Assembly: GCA_000727475.1 (NCBI GenBank) | Contig: KL647289.1 | Location: 1,676,036-1,740,035, forward strand | Length of the DNA stretch: 64,000 nt | From: Sarcocystis neurona | Lineage: Eukaryota; Apicomplexa; Conoidasida; Eucoccidiorida; Sarcocystidae | Direction of reading: 5' to 3' | Shown: piece after piece, positions 23,255 through 33,800 of the stretch | How positions within the stretch are numbered: the first letter of the stretch is position 1 | Layout: each line of letters starts with the position of its first letter | Notes under the pieces: generated by a model | What the model saw: the letters and a program-made list of their open reading frames with translations, nothing else | What the model was told of the DNA's origin: nothing | The model's database searches: none | Program-made: the position numbers and the translations under genes

Positions 23255-23441
23255 GTAGCAGCAGAAGTGCTGTAGCAGCAGAAGTGCTGTAGCAGCAGAA
23301 GTGCTGTAGCAGCAGAAGTGCTGTAGCAGCAGAAGTGCTGTAGCAGCAGAAGTGCTGTAGCAGCAGAAGTGCTGTAGCAGCAGAAGTGATATAGCAGCAG
23401 AAGTGATATAGCAGCAGAAGTGATATAGCAGCAGAAGTGAT
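23255..23441. repeat. 17-bp tandem array, 11 units
   Basis: Eleven head-to-tail units of GTAGCAGCAGAAGTGCT. Units 1-7 (23255-23373) are identical; unit 8 ends GAT instead of GCT; units 9-11 (from 23391) read ATAGCAGCAGAAGTGAT; a partial, altered unit follows. The period is not a multiple of three, so any translation cycles through all three frames every 51 bases and remains open on the minus strand. Confidence 0.95.
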
Positions 23442-23960
23442 ACAGCAGACGCGCTGAAGCACAAGCAAAAGCTGCTGCAAGCATAGCAAAGGCATACGTG
23501 GCGAAAACGCCAGCAACACTGGAGCATCAGGAGAAACGCATCGCGGGACCTGCGCAGCATTAAACTGTTCTTACAATAGCGGCTGCCGGGAGGTGTGCAA
23601 CAAGCAGCAACGACGAGAGCATCAGCATGTTGTGGCAGCTCAAGAGTGCGACAGCAGCAGCTGGGAGGCAGACGACGAAGCCGTGAGCGCAATACTACTG
23701 GAGCCGTGGCTCGACACAAGCAGCACACAACACCCTGTCTGTGTGCTCAGAAGGAGATGCACTGTCTCCAGGGCGCTGCTGCATCGCCCCAACTGCTGCC
23801 AACGTCGCAGCTTCCCCAGCGGCGACGCCTCGTCCACGCGTGCACCCCATGCCATTTCATCTTCAATACGGCTACAAGATACAACCTGACCCCGCTCTCC
23901 TTGACTCGTGCCACCTGATTCCCCGTCACATACGAATTAGAGAGGTCCTCTAACTCGGCA

Positions 23961-23972
23961 GTGTACGTACAC
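23961..23972. promoter_or_regulatory. Palindromic motif GTGTACGTACAC
   Basis: A perfect 12-base palindrome followed by CC, identical to copies in front of the CWC27 gene. No gene start is recognised nearby. Confidence 0.4.
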
Positions 23973-24399
23973 CCAAGAAGCAGTGCCGCGGTGAGGTGGT
24001 ACGTGGGGCGTGTGTACACCTGAGGCCCACGCTGCGCCACCAATACCAACGCTATTCTACGTGGATACGAGAATTGTCACCTCTCTTGAGGCACTTCCAC
24101 TACAGCTACGAAACTCTTCTGTTCTCACGTGTACGAGTACAGCCGTTGATTCATACTGCCGCCACTTCGAGCAACACTACTATTGCCGCTGGTCGCAGTC
24201 CTCCTGCACTGATGAGTACTACTACTCGTGCTGTTCTGATCCTGCCTGAAGCGACAGTCGTATCCTCTAAACGTCAACCATCACCGGTAGCCACACTACA
24301 CTGAGTGAATACACACATCTACATGAGAGGCCAAGACCCATCGACAGGGATATGCATATATTTATACCTAAGCGATCACTGGTTCGACTGCGCATACAC

Positions 24400-24465
24400 A
24401 AAGTATATATATATATATATATGAGAGACAGAGCGTGATATATATATATATATACGTATGTAGAT
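24400..24465. repeat. (TA)n microsatellite pair
   Basis: Two (TA)n blocks flank the spacer GAGAGACAGAGCGTG. Intergenic simple repeat. Confidence 0.85.
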
Positions 24466-25321
24466 CTCACAGAGCCCTCGGCAGACCTGTATGCAGCTGG
24501 CAATAGCTGAATGTATCGGCGCACATCGACACCTACCCATACTACACCGGGATATACAACGGGTGCGGGGAAGCCTTGCCGTTTGCTCGACAGAACCGCA
24601 GAAGAAGCTACCTACGTATGTGTGGATGACAAGCGGGTAGGGATATGTACTGCACCTACATCCATATATATATATATATATGTGCTGGTGGACGCGCGCG
24701 GTTTGTGTAGGAACTAAAGTACGCAGTACACCCCACAGTAGGGGAAACGTTTGGGTCGCAGTGACTGATGTGTTCCGCTACGCGCAGTTGCGGTGCGGGT
24801 CTGTCCCTCCAGATCCTTCCGGTCAATGCTTGCTGGGCCTGAAGTGCTGCTCTGCCGAGTGTCCACTGCGATCCCCCCCTCCATCTGCTGCTGTTTGGTG
24901 GCTGCTATCTCCTGCCGCTGATCGTCCTTTCTGTAAGGTCGCTGCGACCGCCTGGTGCGACTGGTCGCTTGCGCAGCTGCTCCCGTCTACCCCGCAAGCG
25001 CCGCTACTTCCCCTGGTGCTCTTGTCGCTGCGCGCACCTCGTCCAGCTGGTCGCAGCTGCCTCACCTCGTCCTACTACGCATAGCTACTGCTCCCGCTGC
25101 ATTTGCTGCATGCCTCTGCTGATGTGGCTGCCTCCCGCAGCAGCTCCTCCACACCTCTCGCTGTTGTATGGGGGCTGCTCGACTTGCGGGCTGCCAGGGC
25201 GCTGCTTGGGCTGCTGCTGCTGCTGGTGCGAACCGTGCTTCTTCGTGCTGCAGCTGCTCTGCCGTAAGCTCTGCTCGTATCCCGTGGAAGAAGCCGCTGC
25301 CTTTCTGCCTGTTGTGTTTCT

Positions 25322-27463
25322 TCAGCTGCGTCTCTTCTGCTTACTTCTCTTCTCCGCTCTCATGGCGCTCAGCACCTCGAACGCGTTGTGTTTCCTCCAG
25401 TCCACGTCGCGCAGGACCTGGACGATAGTTGTGTACGGGATGCAGAGAAACATCCGCTTCAGATCATCAACGATCATCGCGAGGACTCCGTCAGGATCCT
25501 CCTCGCCTGCCATGCGCAAGGCTGCCTCGGCTGCTGCGGTGCGCTCCCACCGTGGCAGCAGACTCATGTTAATAAGCTTGACCCGCAGCCGACCGCCTGC
25601 AGGGCCGTAGACCGTATATAGGCCGTCGATCAGCAGATACTCATGCAAAACAGGGGTGAGATCGATGTCGCAGAAGCCTTTCACTTCTCTGCCCAGGAAG
25701 CTGCTGCCCCACACTTCGATACGCAGCATCGGTGGTAGCGGGGGCTCTGCAGCAGCAGCAGAAGACGGATGGCCCGCGGTCGTCTCGTTCCCCGCGTTGG
25801 TGACGCCGCCGCTGCGGGGGTCTCGGCTGCTGCTGTGCTGCCGCGAACGCAGCGGTGTCAACACTCTCCCCCCTCCTGCGGCTCCGGTCGCCTGCTGCTG
25901 CGGCACGTCGATCAAAAACCACTCCCTCCACTCGGGATTTTCACGCGTCGCCGCAACAGACGTCTTGTGCTTGCAGCTGCCGTGGTAAAACTTGCAGTAC
26001 AGCTTCTTTCCTTCCATGTCGACACCTCCGTAAATGACCACCTTGATCTGGACGCTAGTGGGCGGAGCCGCGGTGGGTTTTGCACCCTCCGAGTCCAAGA
26101 AGTCGACACGAGGCAGCCACGCGTCTTCTGCTGCACCGTGTCCCCAGAAGCTTGACACCCGGCTCCTGACGCTGTTGCTCGGCAAGCCGGTTCTGCTGTT
26201 CCTGGGTCCCCCGCTCGGCGTCGTCGTCGCACTAACTGTTGTTCCCCGCGGAGGTGCCGGCACAGCGGCAAACATCTTTGCGTCTGCTTCGTCATTTTCT
26301 CCTCCTCCTTCTCCTTCTCCTTTGCGGCTTGCCGGAAGCAGCGACGGTGACGAGGTCGACGACTTAATGTCGGCCTCGGCCGCCGCCGCCTGCAGCATCG
26401 CTGGGGACAGCCCCGGAGATGACAGGCTCTTCCTCGACTCAAAGTTCGCCACAGACGCCGTCGCCGTCTCCTCTCCGTCGTCGTCGCCCGGCTTGTCAGA
26501 AATTTGCACAGCACTGCCACGTCGCGATAAAACGGAAGCCAGCTTGCCGCACTTCACCAGCTCTGTCACCGGGTCTGCAGGTACAGCCGCTGCTTGGTAA
26601 TCGACGTAAGACTCAAATAGACGCAACGGAAAGGCGTCCCGCTCCTCCGTCTGCTGGTGCTGCACTGTTGACTTCCGGTGCTGCTGCTCTGGCTGCTCCT
26701 GCTGTTGCTTGGCTTCCTCCTGCAGCGGCAGCTTCTCCGCGACCGGATTTTGATTACTGCTGCTCTCCTTCCCGCAAGCAGCGGACGCCGCAGGGGAACG
26801 CGACGATGGAGTTTCTGCTGCTCCCCCCCCTCCCGCACCCTGCTTCGCCTTTCCGGCTCCCGCAAGTGCCGCGGTGGAATTCCCGAAAGGCGCTCCTGCC
26901 GTTGGTGCAGCTGTTGCTGCTTCCGGTGTTCCTGTTGCTTCCGATGCTGCTCCTGCTGATTCTAATGCTCCTCCTGCTATATCTGGTGCTGCTGCTGCTG
27001 GTGCTGCTGCCGCTGCTGCTCCTGACGCGGCAGCTGCTCCTTCTGCACCGCCTGCGTCCCCGCGGCTCCGCGAGGACGCTCTCCCGTGGAGGCGCTCCTG
27101 CGTCTGGAACCTTTCAATACCGCTGCTACTGCCGTTGCTGCTGCTGCGGGCCATCGCCGTCGGGGACCCCACACCGTCCCCCACGTCCTGATGACGAGGT
27201 GACCGTGCTGCACGCGTCTGAGTAGCAGCACCCCCTGCTGGACTTTCACCTCCCCGGGCAGCGCCGGAAGACGAGTGGGCCTCCTGCAAAGCAGGTTTGG
27301 CTGAGCCGTCCCCTCCGCGCAACGCTGCTGCAGTCTGTCCCTCTCCAGCAGCCGCTGGAGCGGGTGCTGCCGTATTGCATGCAGCAGCGTCCTCTGCCTG
27401 TATAGAATCAGTCCGCATGTGCTCGCGGGAAGGCTCCCCCACCTCCCTGTTGCAATCGGTCAT
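25322..27463 (-). CDS. C2 domain and CUE-like domain protein, 713 aa
   Basis: An intact single-exon frame from ATG (27463) to stop (25322). Residues 1-470 are low complexity (Ala, Ser, Gln, Gly), with Ala/Pro runs typical of coccidian proteins. Residues ~471-633 form a C2-type beta sandwich: strands with VQIKVVIYGG, KKLYCKFYHG, then EWREWFLIDV, then LRIEVWGSSFLGREVKGFCD and RLRVKLINMS. A ~55-residue Gly/Ser/Gln insert splits the domain after the third strand. Residues ~660-702 resemble a CUE ubiquitin-binding bundle: DLKRMF, IVQVL and AFEVLSAM sit where MFP and the dileucine of CUE domains sit, although the proline is displaced. A C2-then-CUE order is known from the animal endosome and autophagy adaptor TOLLIP. 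The Asp ligands expected of a Ca-binding C2 are not obvious, so lipid or protein binding without calcium is likelier. The protein ends in a basic tail (KRSKQKRRS). Assignment of the C2 is fairly sure; the CUE is an inference from pattern. Confidence 0.78.
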   Translation of the reverse strand: MTDCNREVGEPSREHMRTDSIQAEDAAACNTAAPAPAAAGEGQTAAALRGGDGSAKPALQEAHSSSGAARGGESPAGGAATQTRAARSPRHQDVGDGVGSPTAMARSSSNGSSSGIERFQTQERLHGRASSRSRGDAGGAEGAAAASGAAAAAAPAAAAPDIAGGALESAGAASEATGTPEAATAAPTAGAPFGNSTAALAGAGKAKQGAGGGGAAETPSSRSPAASAACGKESSSNQNPVAEKLPLQEEAKQQQEQPEQQHRKSTVQHQQTEERDAFPLRLFESYVDYQAAAVPADPVTELVKCGKLASVLSRRGSAVQISDKPGDDDGEETATASVANFESRKSLSSPGLSPAMLQAAAAEADIKSSTSSPSLLPASRKGEGEGGGENDEADAKMFAAVPAPPRGTTVSATTTPSGGPRNSRTGLPSNSVRSRVSSFWGHGAAEDAWLPRVDFLDSEGAKPTAAPPTSVQIKVVIYGGVDMEGKKLYCKFYHGSCKHKTSVAATRENPEWREWFLIDVPQQQATGAAGGGRVLTPLRSRQHSSSRDPRSGGVTNAGNETTAGHPSSAAAAEPPLPPMLRIEVWGSSFLGREVKGFCDIDLTPVLHEYLLIDGLYTVYGPAGGRLRVKLINMSLLPRWERTAAAEAALRMAGEEDPDGVLAMIVDDLKRMFLCIPYTTIVQVLRDVDWRKHNAFEVLSAMRAEKRSKQKRRS

Positions 27464-29221
27464 TCTGTTTCTGCAGCAGCGCGGTGTGCGACGGCGTCGC
27501 GCACGCCGAAGAAAAGGACGGACAACACGCGCCTACCCTCCCAGAGTAGTATATATTACGCAGCTGCCACAGGCAGGCAAAAGAGTCGATACCTGCAGAA
27601 TACTGCTGCAGTAGAAGTCACACGCCAAGTCACAGCGTCAAACGCCACAAAAAACGACCGTCGCCTCCTCTTGCAGCACCGTCATCGATAAACTTTTCAC
27701 CTACTCTCTTAGAAAACAGCAAGTTTCAAGTGTATGTACACCCGCCGCCAACGCACACGCACAAGAAAACAAAACCAGCGCCGTCACGGAGAAAGTCTGC
27801 GGGAATGCCGACGGCCCCACCTGGCCGTGAACGAGGGGTCTGCTGCACAGGACGAACAAAGACCCTGGCGGCGCCTTTGCACGAAGAAGATAGCCTCACC
27901 GGGGAGATCCAGATATGGGAAGGCGCATCTGCTGCAGTGCAGGAACAACAGGCTTTACCAGCTGCGGCAGACGCTGTTGTAGCGCACCCGTGCGAATCCT
28001 GTCGCTTCTGTGTTTGTACACCGGTAAGGGGGCTTTTCAACGTTTTACCTCGCATGCAGCCTAGGGTTGCCTCAGGGGCGCAACAAGAGATACGGCAGCT
28101 CTGTGGTGCTCGCCCTGTCACCTGTGTCGTTTCTGGCCTTGCGCTGTGCTGCTGCGCTACCCTGCACCGCGGTGTTGCCGCCGCGGGCACGTGCTGCCGG
28201 GGAACCAACAAAACGTGTTGCTGCGTATCAGACTGCTAGTGCTCTCGCAGTCCCTCTCTATCGCTGTAGACCCGACTCAAAAAGGGCGCAACTGTGTGCC
28301 TTGCGCCTGTCCCGCTACGACACGCAGAGCCGCGGTGTGGGTGCTGCTGCTGTTCAGCTGCTGCCCTTCCTTTGTTGACGTGACCTGCTTGCTGCTGTGG
28401 CGGCCTCGAAGGTCACTACCAACACGGGGGTGCTGCTGCTCCTGTGTGCCCTCCCCACGACTGCTGTTTAACCGTCTTGTGCTGCTGGTGCTCCTCCTGC
28501 TTAAGGGGGGGTAATCTTTACGTTTCTCTGTCGTTTCTCAGATCCCCCTGCTTACAAATCCCCCGGCCTGCTGTCCGAGGCCGGTGGCTCTGCACGGGTG
28601 CGCTAATACGAGGGTGCTGTTTCTTTTGAGTTTGTGCAGCTCTTCGCTGCCATGCTGCTGGTTCTAGTGAAGAAGGTGCTGCCTGTTTTGTCTGTTGGTG
28701 GTCTGTGTACGTGCTCCTGTGAATCACACGCTGCTGCAGTCAATTATTGTCTCGCTGTTGACACCGTTCAACCGGAGGTCGATCGTCCTTTGCCGCGGGC
28801 AGTGATGGGCTGCCGCTGCTGCTGCGGTTAAAACGTGGACTAGTCAGTGAATGCTGCAGCTGCCGGTAGTACCCCATTATGGGGGGTCGAGGCTGCTGCG
28901 GTACTCCTATTGGCGCTGCAGGGGTTACTGCTAGTGAATGTGCCAGTGTGCTGATGCTGATGCTGTGTATCAACTGTCACACCTCCGCACGTTCTCAACC
29001 TTCTTTCACGCCTCCTCCTGTGTACGCCGCTCTCTTCCTGCTGCCGCCGTGTCCCGTTCTCTTCAGCCACGGGCTGTCCTGCATCTACTGCTGCTGCGGC
29101 TGTTGCTTTCGGAGGGCACCGCGTGTTCCTGCGGCTCCTGCTGGGGCATGTGCTACTGCTGCGATAGCTTCGATTCTGCGTGCCAGTGTGCTGCTGCGGG
29201 TCCTCCGCTCGCGGAGGGTCA
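27464..29221. other. Upstream flank of the C2-CUE gene; no firm gene
   Basis: The first few hundred bases would be the promoter and 5' leader of the minus-strand C2-CUE gene. A plus-strand frame from ATG 27806 reads as ordinary protein until a GTAAGG donor near 28022 and could be a first exon; support is weak. From 28130 the plus strand is CTG-rich. Confidence 0.35.
27730..27741. promoter_or_regulatory. Palindromic motif copy (GTGTATGTACAC)
   Basis: This copy lies about 270 bases upstream of the C2-CUE start codon, in the divergent spacer between that gene and a possible plus-strand first exon. It differs from the perfect palindrome by one base and is followed by CCGCC. Confidence 0.4.
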
Positions 29222-29658
29222 GTTAACTGGCAGACGTGGCCGCTGAAGCGGTGTGCTGCTGCAGCTGCAGCTACACCAAGAAGAGTAGTAGTAGCAGAAC
29301 TCCAGCTCACAGGGGTCGCTACTGAGCCCCAACTCAGGGGGCGCAAGTAGCGGAACAATGGAATCAACAGCAGCACAGAAACCCGGAATTCTGCGGCGGA
29401 TTAATCCGAAGAGTGCTCTGCTGCATATGCCCGGTACGTTCCCGCCCAGTCCCTCCCTCCGTGCTGCTGCCCCGCTGCCGCACAGCTGCTGGCCGTGCGT
29501 CACGGCAGACGGGAACGAAAGCAGACGTAATGAGTAGGCAAGGTAAAAAGCGGGATTCCCGCTTAACAGTACGTTAGTGAGAAAACAGACAGAAAGGCCT
29601 AAAAAATCAACATGCTCTGGAGAGTTTAACACCACCTCCTCCACCTGCGCATTCCGCG
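29222..29658 (-). CDS. Candidate minus-strand exon, unknown protein
   Basis: About 145 codons are open from an acceptor-like TATGTGCAG to a stop near 29219. The product begins with an acidic, ordinary-composition segment, has a hydrophobic stretch that could be a membrane helix (FLGLSVCFLTNVLL), then Gly/Ala/Arg and Pro/Leu segments, and a Cys/Ser tail from a triplet-like tract. Upstream on the same strand an Ala-rich frame (to about 30050) can be joined through a GTAAAC...TGCAG segment of only 19 bases in phase, or read straight through in another frame. No family recognised and no ATG found for the upstream part. Confidence 0.3.
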
Positions 29659-29665
29659 TCTGCAC

Positions 29666-32600
29666 ATACTTTGTTTACCTGGCTCGCGTAGCCGCTGTTT
29701 GAGCCGCCGCCGTTCGTGTTACAAAGTAAGTGTACTACGGCAACTACGGTTGCTGTGGCTTCCCGGGCCGCTGCTCCTGCTGCTATTGTTGCTGGTGCTG
29801 TTGCTGCTGCTGTTGCTGGTGCTGTTGCTGCTGCTGCTGATGCTGCTGCTGGTGCTGCTGCTGGTGCTACTGCTGTTGCCGTTGCTCTTGCTCCCGCTGT
29901 CGCTCCTGCTGTTGCTCCTGCTGTTGCTCCTGCTGTTGCTCCTACTGTTCTTGGCCGTCGGTTTGCTACCGGCTGGCCTCCAGTATGGAGGATGCTGTTA
30001 CTCCTGTGTGATGCGCGTGCTGCTGCTGGACTCTCGCTCCTAACCCAGCGCACGCGGGTGCCTGCCTCCTGCGCTGTTGCCCTCGTTCCTGCCGCCAGTC
30101 CGTGTATTTGTCTTCAGCTGTTGTCGTTCTTCCTGCTGCTGCCGCCCGTGGTCCTGCTGCGGCTCTCCCGTAGTGCTGCAGCAGTCGTTCGTGCTGGGGA
30201 TTCTTGTATCTGCGTTGCTTTTGTTGCCCTGAGCTGTTTCAGTCACTCCTTGCGGGCGCGGCTGGCGTGCTCACTTCCCTGCCAACGCGTGCTGCTCGAC
30301 CAGCAGAGACAGGTTCTGCTCGTATTCTTTTACAAAAGATGCCGTTGGCGCACATTCTTCCGCCAGCTACTGCTTCGGCTCTACCGTCGTTCAGGGTCCG
30401 GCATTTTCCTGCACGGTGCGCGGTGACGAGGTTGTACAAGCGCTTGCTGGTACCGCTGCTGACACGAAAGCGTTGCTCGTCACGACGTGGTTGGGGCGCC
30501 TGCAAGCACTTAGCTGATGGTCTTGCATGTACTGCTGCTCCCACCAGTCGTTATTGCTGGAGGTATTTACGAAATGCTGCTGCCGCCAGCGCGGTAGCTG
30601 CTTCTGCTGCTGCTCCAACGACCGCTGCCGTTAGAGAGGCACGGTGACGCTGGTACACGTACCGGTGTTGCTTTCCTGCCAGTGTTCTAAAGCTGCTGTT
30701 GGTGTCACACACACAGATACGTGTATATGCTGCTACTGCGCAGTAGCTGGCTCTCACAAGCAGAGGGGCACTCCACAAAGCACTCAAAAGGCACTCTCTT
30801 CGCGATGTCAGCGCCCGCTGCCGCAGCCTATCTCCCATAATACTGTGTGAATACCAAAACGAGCTCTGCGGGCATAACCCTGTGACGTATACTTAAGGAA
30901 GAAGTTGAACTGAAGTTCGTAGGAGTATATGCACACAAGCGCGGTCGCGCGTCCCAAGCCTTCTACACAGTTGGAATGCAATGTTTAGGTGCCTCGCTGA
31001 TCTGCGATACGACCACAGTAGTCACAGTACCATCAAGTGTACGCTTTTCTATAAAAAGAGACATGGCTGAGGTTCCAAGCACGCGCCCTAGCACAGTGAC
31101 CGTGCTGCGCCTGCTACTCAGCAGTGTGCAGAACTCTGTCTTACTATGCCGAGTACCTGCGAGCATGCGTACACTACGTAAGAAGCGGCACTGATCTTCT
31201 ACCACTCGCGTAATACACTGAAGAGAGACAAAGCCGTACCGCGGACCTTTACGAAAAGCCACCTTACTACTATTTCAATCTATTCATCTGCGACCGGTGG
31301 TATATGCTCTTCGGTGAAATTGATACGACACTGCACACGAGCATAAATCCCGTTGTGCCTCGACCGGGATGCACGAGGTCAACACTATCACTCCAGGTGC
31401 ATAGAAACGTATGAGATAATGCAGAAGACACTCCCGTGGTATGCAGGACTTTAATACGACTATTCTGGGTGCAGACAGACGTACGAGGTAATGTGAAGTA
31501 CTCACCTGCACTAAGCAGCAGATTCCTTTGCTGAGCAACAAGAACGCCGAATTGGATAGCTCGATGGATTTGAACGTGTATGGAGCTGCACGCGCGTACT
31601 GCTGTGACACGAAAATTCACTAGAAACTTCATATTCACAAAACAGCCACGTTTTCTGCGGGGTTTCGGGGAGCCAGCAGGTGGATCACCAGCCTGCAGAT
31701 ATAGCGCCGTGGTTTGCACGCTGACCGTGCACGCGCGTTTTGTCCGCGTGTGCTAACACTATACGCGTATACGGCTGTGGACATAGTTTCGCATTGCCAG
31801 GGGAGTCGTACTGCAGGGGGCAACCACACACCGACGTGTTTACTTTCGCACAGTGCACGCCGACCCAAACACAGACGCATGTGTAAGCAGTGTACACGAA
31901 TGTGGAGGTGGACATACAACCTTTAGCTATATAAAAAGGTACGTATTTACCTATGTACATATACACACACGTAAACGTACGTATATCTCTGTGTCTACAT
32001 AGATGTATAGATATGAGGCGTCGGACAGTGAGGAGGGCATCTGCACGTACAGGGGTCTCTGCCTCACTACGATTAAGCCCACTGCAAAAAGTAGCAGCTT
32101 TCACATGTTCATTCTACGTAGAGATTGTCGACCCCAGGTAGTGTGCTCACGCAACAAACGTGCGTATGTATGTATATGCGTGTGCTTGTGTGTAAGTAGA
32201 AATACGTACGCGTGTTAGTGTGCTCACGCAACAAACGTGCGTATGTATGTATATGCGTGTGCTTGTGTGTAAGTAGAAATACGTACGCGTGTCTCCTTTG
32301 GTGTACGTAATTCACACTAGTGGGGAGCTAAATTCGTTTCCGCTGTGCATAGGTGTCCGCAGAGTATTCACCAACTTTAACTCGCCGTGAGGTGTGCGTA
32401 TCATCTTTGAGATATAGTACGGCAGCAGCAACCAGAGCTAGGGCTGCATGCAGCGGCCGCGTCGTATGGAAGTTTCAACCAGGTTCAGGAATTTCAGAGA
32501 GAAGAAAAAACTAACACTTTAATGCTCAATGACAACGGGGACACTTTCCGTCCTTTGTTTCCCTTTGGCCTGGTGGAGAGTATAGACGTGCCCGCTTACC

Positions 32601-33800
32601 GCATACGAACGACCTCATCTGCATTCCGCCGTCTAGACACGTGAACCATGTGTGCGTACGCGTGATCATTGTCGTAGTTCTTTTGCTTTTCCGCCTGCAC
32701 GTCCACTGAAGTCACGCAGAGAGCTTTATCGAATGTTTTTGACTCTAGAGCTCGTGTCTTTAATCTTCCGTTCTTTCTCGTTTACGGTGATACTTGCGCC
32801 TACGACGTGACGGTTCTCTTACGCATGCATCATTGTTAGTCGTATGTTCTGTTGTGGCTACCACGTCTTGCCGCGTACGTACACGTGAAAACTTTATTTC
32901 CCTTCATCCTTGTTCTCCAACGATGTTCTCGCCATTTCACGCGATTGTCTCCCTGACTGCGTCCAGCTTTCATGCGAGCATTTCCGCATCGTAGGCTTTG
33001 GCGAAAGCCTGCGGTGGCGCCTGTAGCCGCAGGGAGGTTTTAGCCTGCCGCCGCTGGTCTTGCTGCTTCCGGTGCTCGTGCTGTTGCTCGAGCTGCCTCT
33101 GGTGTTGCTGTGACTAATCCTGCTCCTGCCACCGCAGAGTTGCGCGGCTACCTCTGCTGCTGCTTTCAATGCGGGTTCCGCTAATCCTCTTGCAACTGCC
33201 ACTGGTACACCCCTTGTACGACCATATCTTTGATAACGACTCGCTCTGTCCTCGTACGTGCTTGTGCGTTAGAGCGCTGTACCTCGTATTTGCCTTTTCT
33301 GCTGCAGTAATATTGGCTTCTGTTGTGCTCTCCCCTCCTCCCACTGCTTCCAGTGTGTAGCGCTGACACCATTACCCGTGGTCCTACTAGAAGTCGACGT
33401 GCTTGTAGGCGTGTGTATTCTAGATTTAGTGTACTGTAGCAGCGTTGACGTCTGACGGAAGGAAAAATTTTGCGGAGTCGCCGAGAGAAAAGTGTATGCA
33501 CGCAGATGTGTACACATATATAAAAGTAGTTGCTGTATCATTAGTTTTCAGAGCAGCATTGTGAAAGCAAGGGTAGATCCTTCTGACAATTCGTGTCGGT
33601 GCGTACTTTCCTCCCTGTCGCGTTTGCCTCCACCTTTCTTGACTTGTGTGGCTCCGGTGCCTTCTTTTTGCCTTAGCTCGAAGATTCGTAATTTTCCGCC
33701 GTCGCGGGTACGCCTGCCCTTCGAATGCACCGGTGTCGCACCACGCTCGATGTAGTGCAAGTTTCTCACTGATACGCCATGTATCTCCACGCATGTTGAG
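29666..33800. other. CTG-rich then repeat-poor DNA; no firm gene
   Basis: 29750-30640 carries CTG on plus, including a nearly uninterrupted 200-base block of CTGCTG/GTTGCT words (29770-29950) that translates as Ala or Leu runs. From 30850 the DNA is repeat-poor. At 31300-31530 the minus strand shows two diverged copies of a ~66-base unit. Nothing supports a gene. Confidence 0.4.
32139..32292. repeat. Exact 77-bp tandem duplication
   Basis: Two identical head-to-tail units, 32139-32215 and 32216-32292, starting TAGTGTGCTCACGCAACAAA and ending ACGTACGCGTGT. No mismatch is visible between them, so the event is recent or maintained, or a possible assembly artefact. Confidence 0.95.

Larger units (their letters stand above)
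21686..25321. other. No firm gene; CAG/CTG DNA with arrays
   Basis: CAG on plus at 22460-23000 and CTG on plus at 24840-25300. Minus-strand frames through 22814-23728 are Cys/Leu-rich and run across a 17-base tandem array, so they are repeat artefacts. A short minus-strand piece ending at TAG 22402-22404 reads as a charged C-terminus after an acceptor-like CTACAG; it is too short to rely on. A (TA)n cluster occupies 24400-24465. Confidence 0.35.

Noticed and set aside
22814..23728. 304-codon Cys/Leu-rich minus ORF
   Set aside because: Much of it is the 17-bp array and triplet tract read in frame; no independent coding evidence.
26419..27225. 268-codon plus ORF within the C2-CUE gene
   Set aside because: Antisense shadow of the low-complexity N-terminal part of the minus-strand gene.
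27700..28060. CCTAGGGTTGC resembling telomere-type repeat
   Set aside because: A single partial match near 28060; no tandem AAACCCT/TTTAGGG units anywhere in the window.
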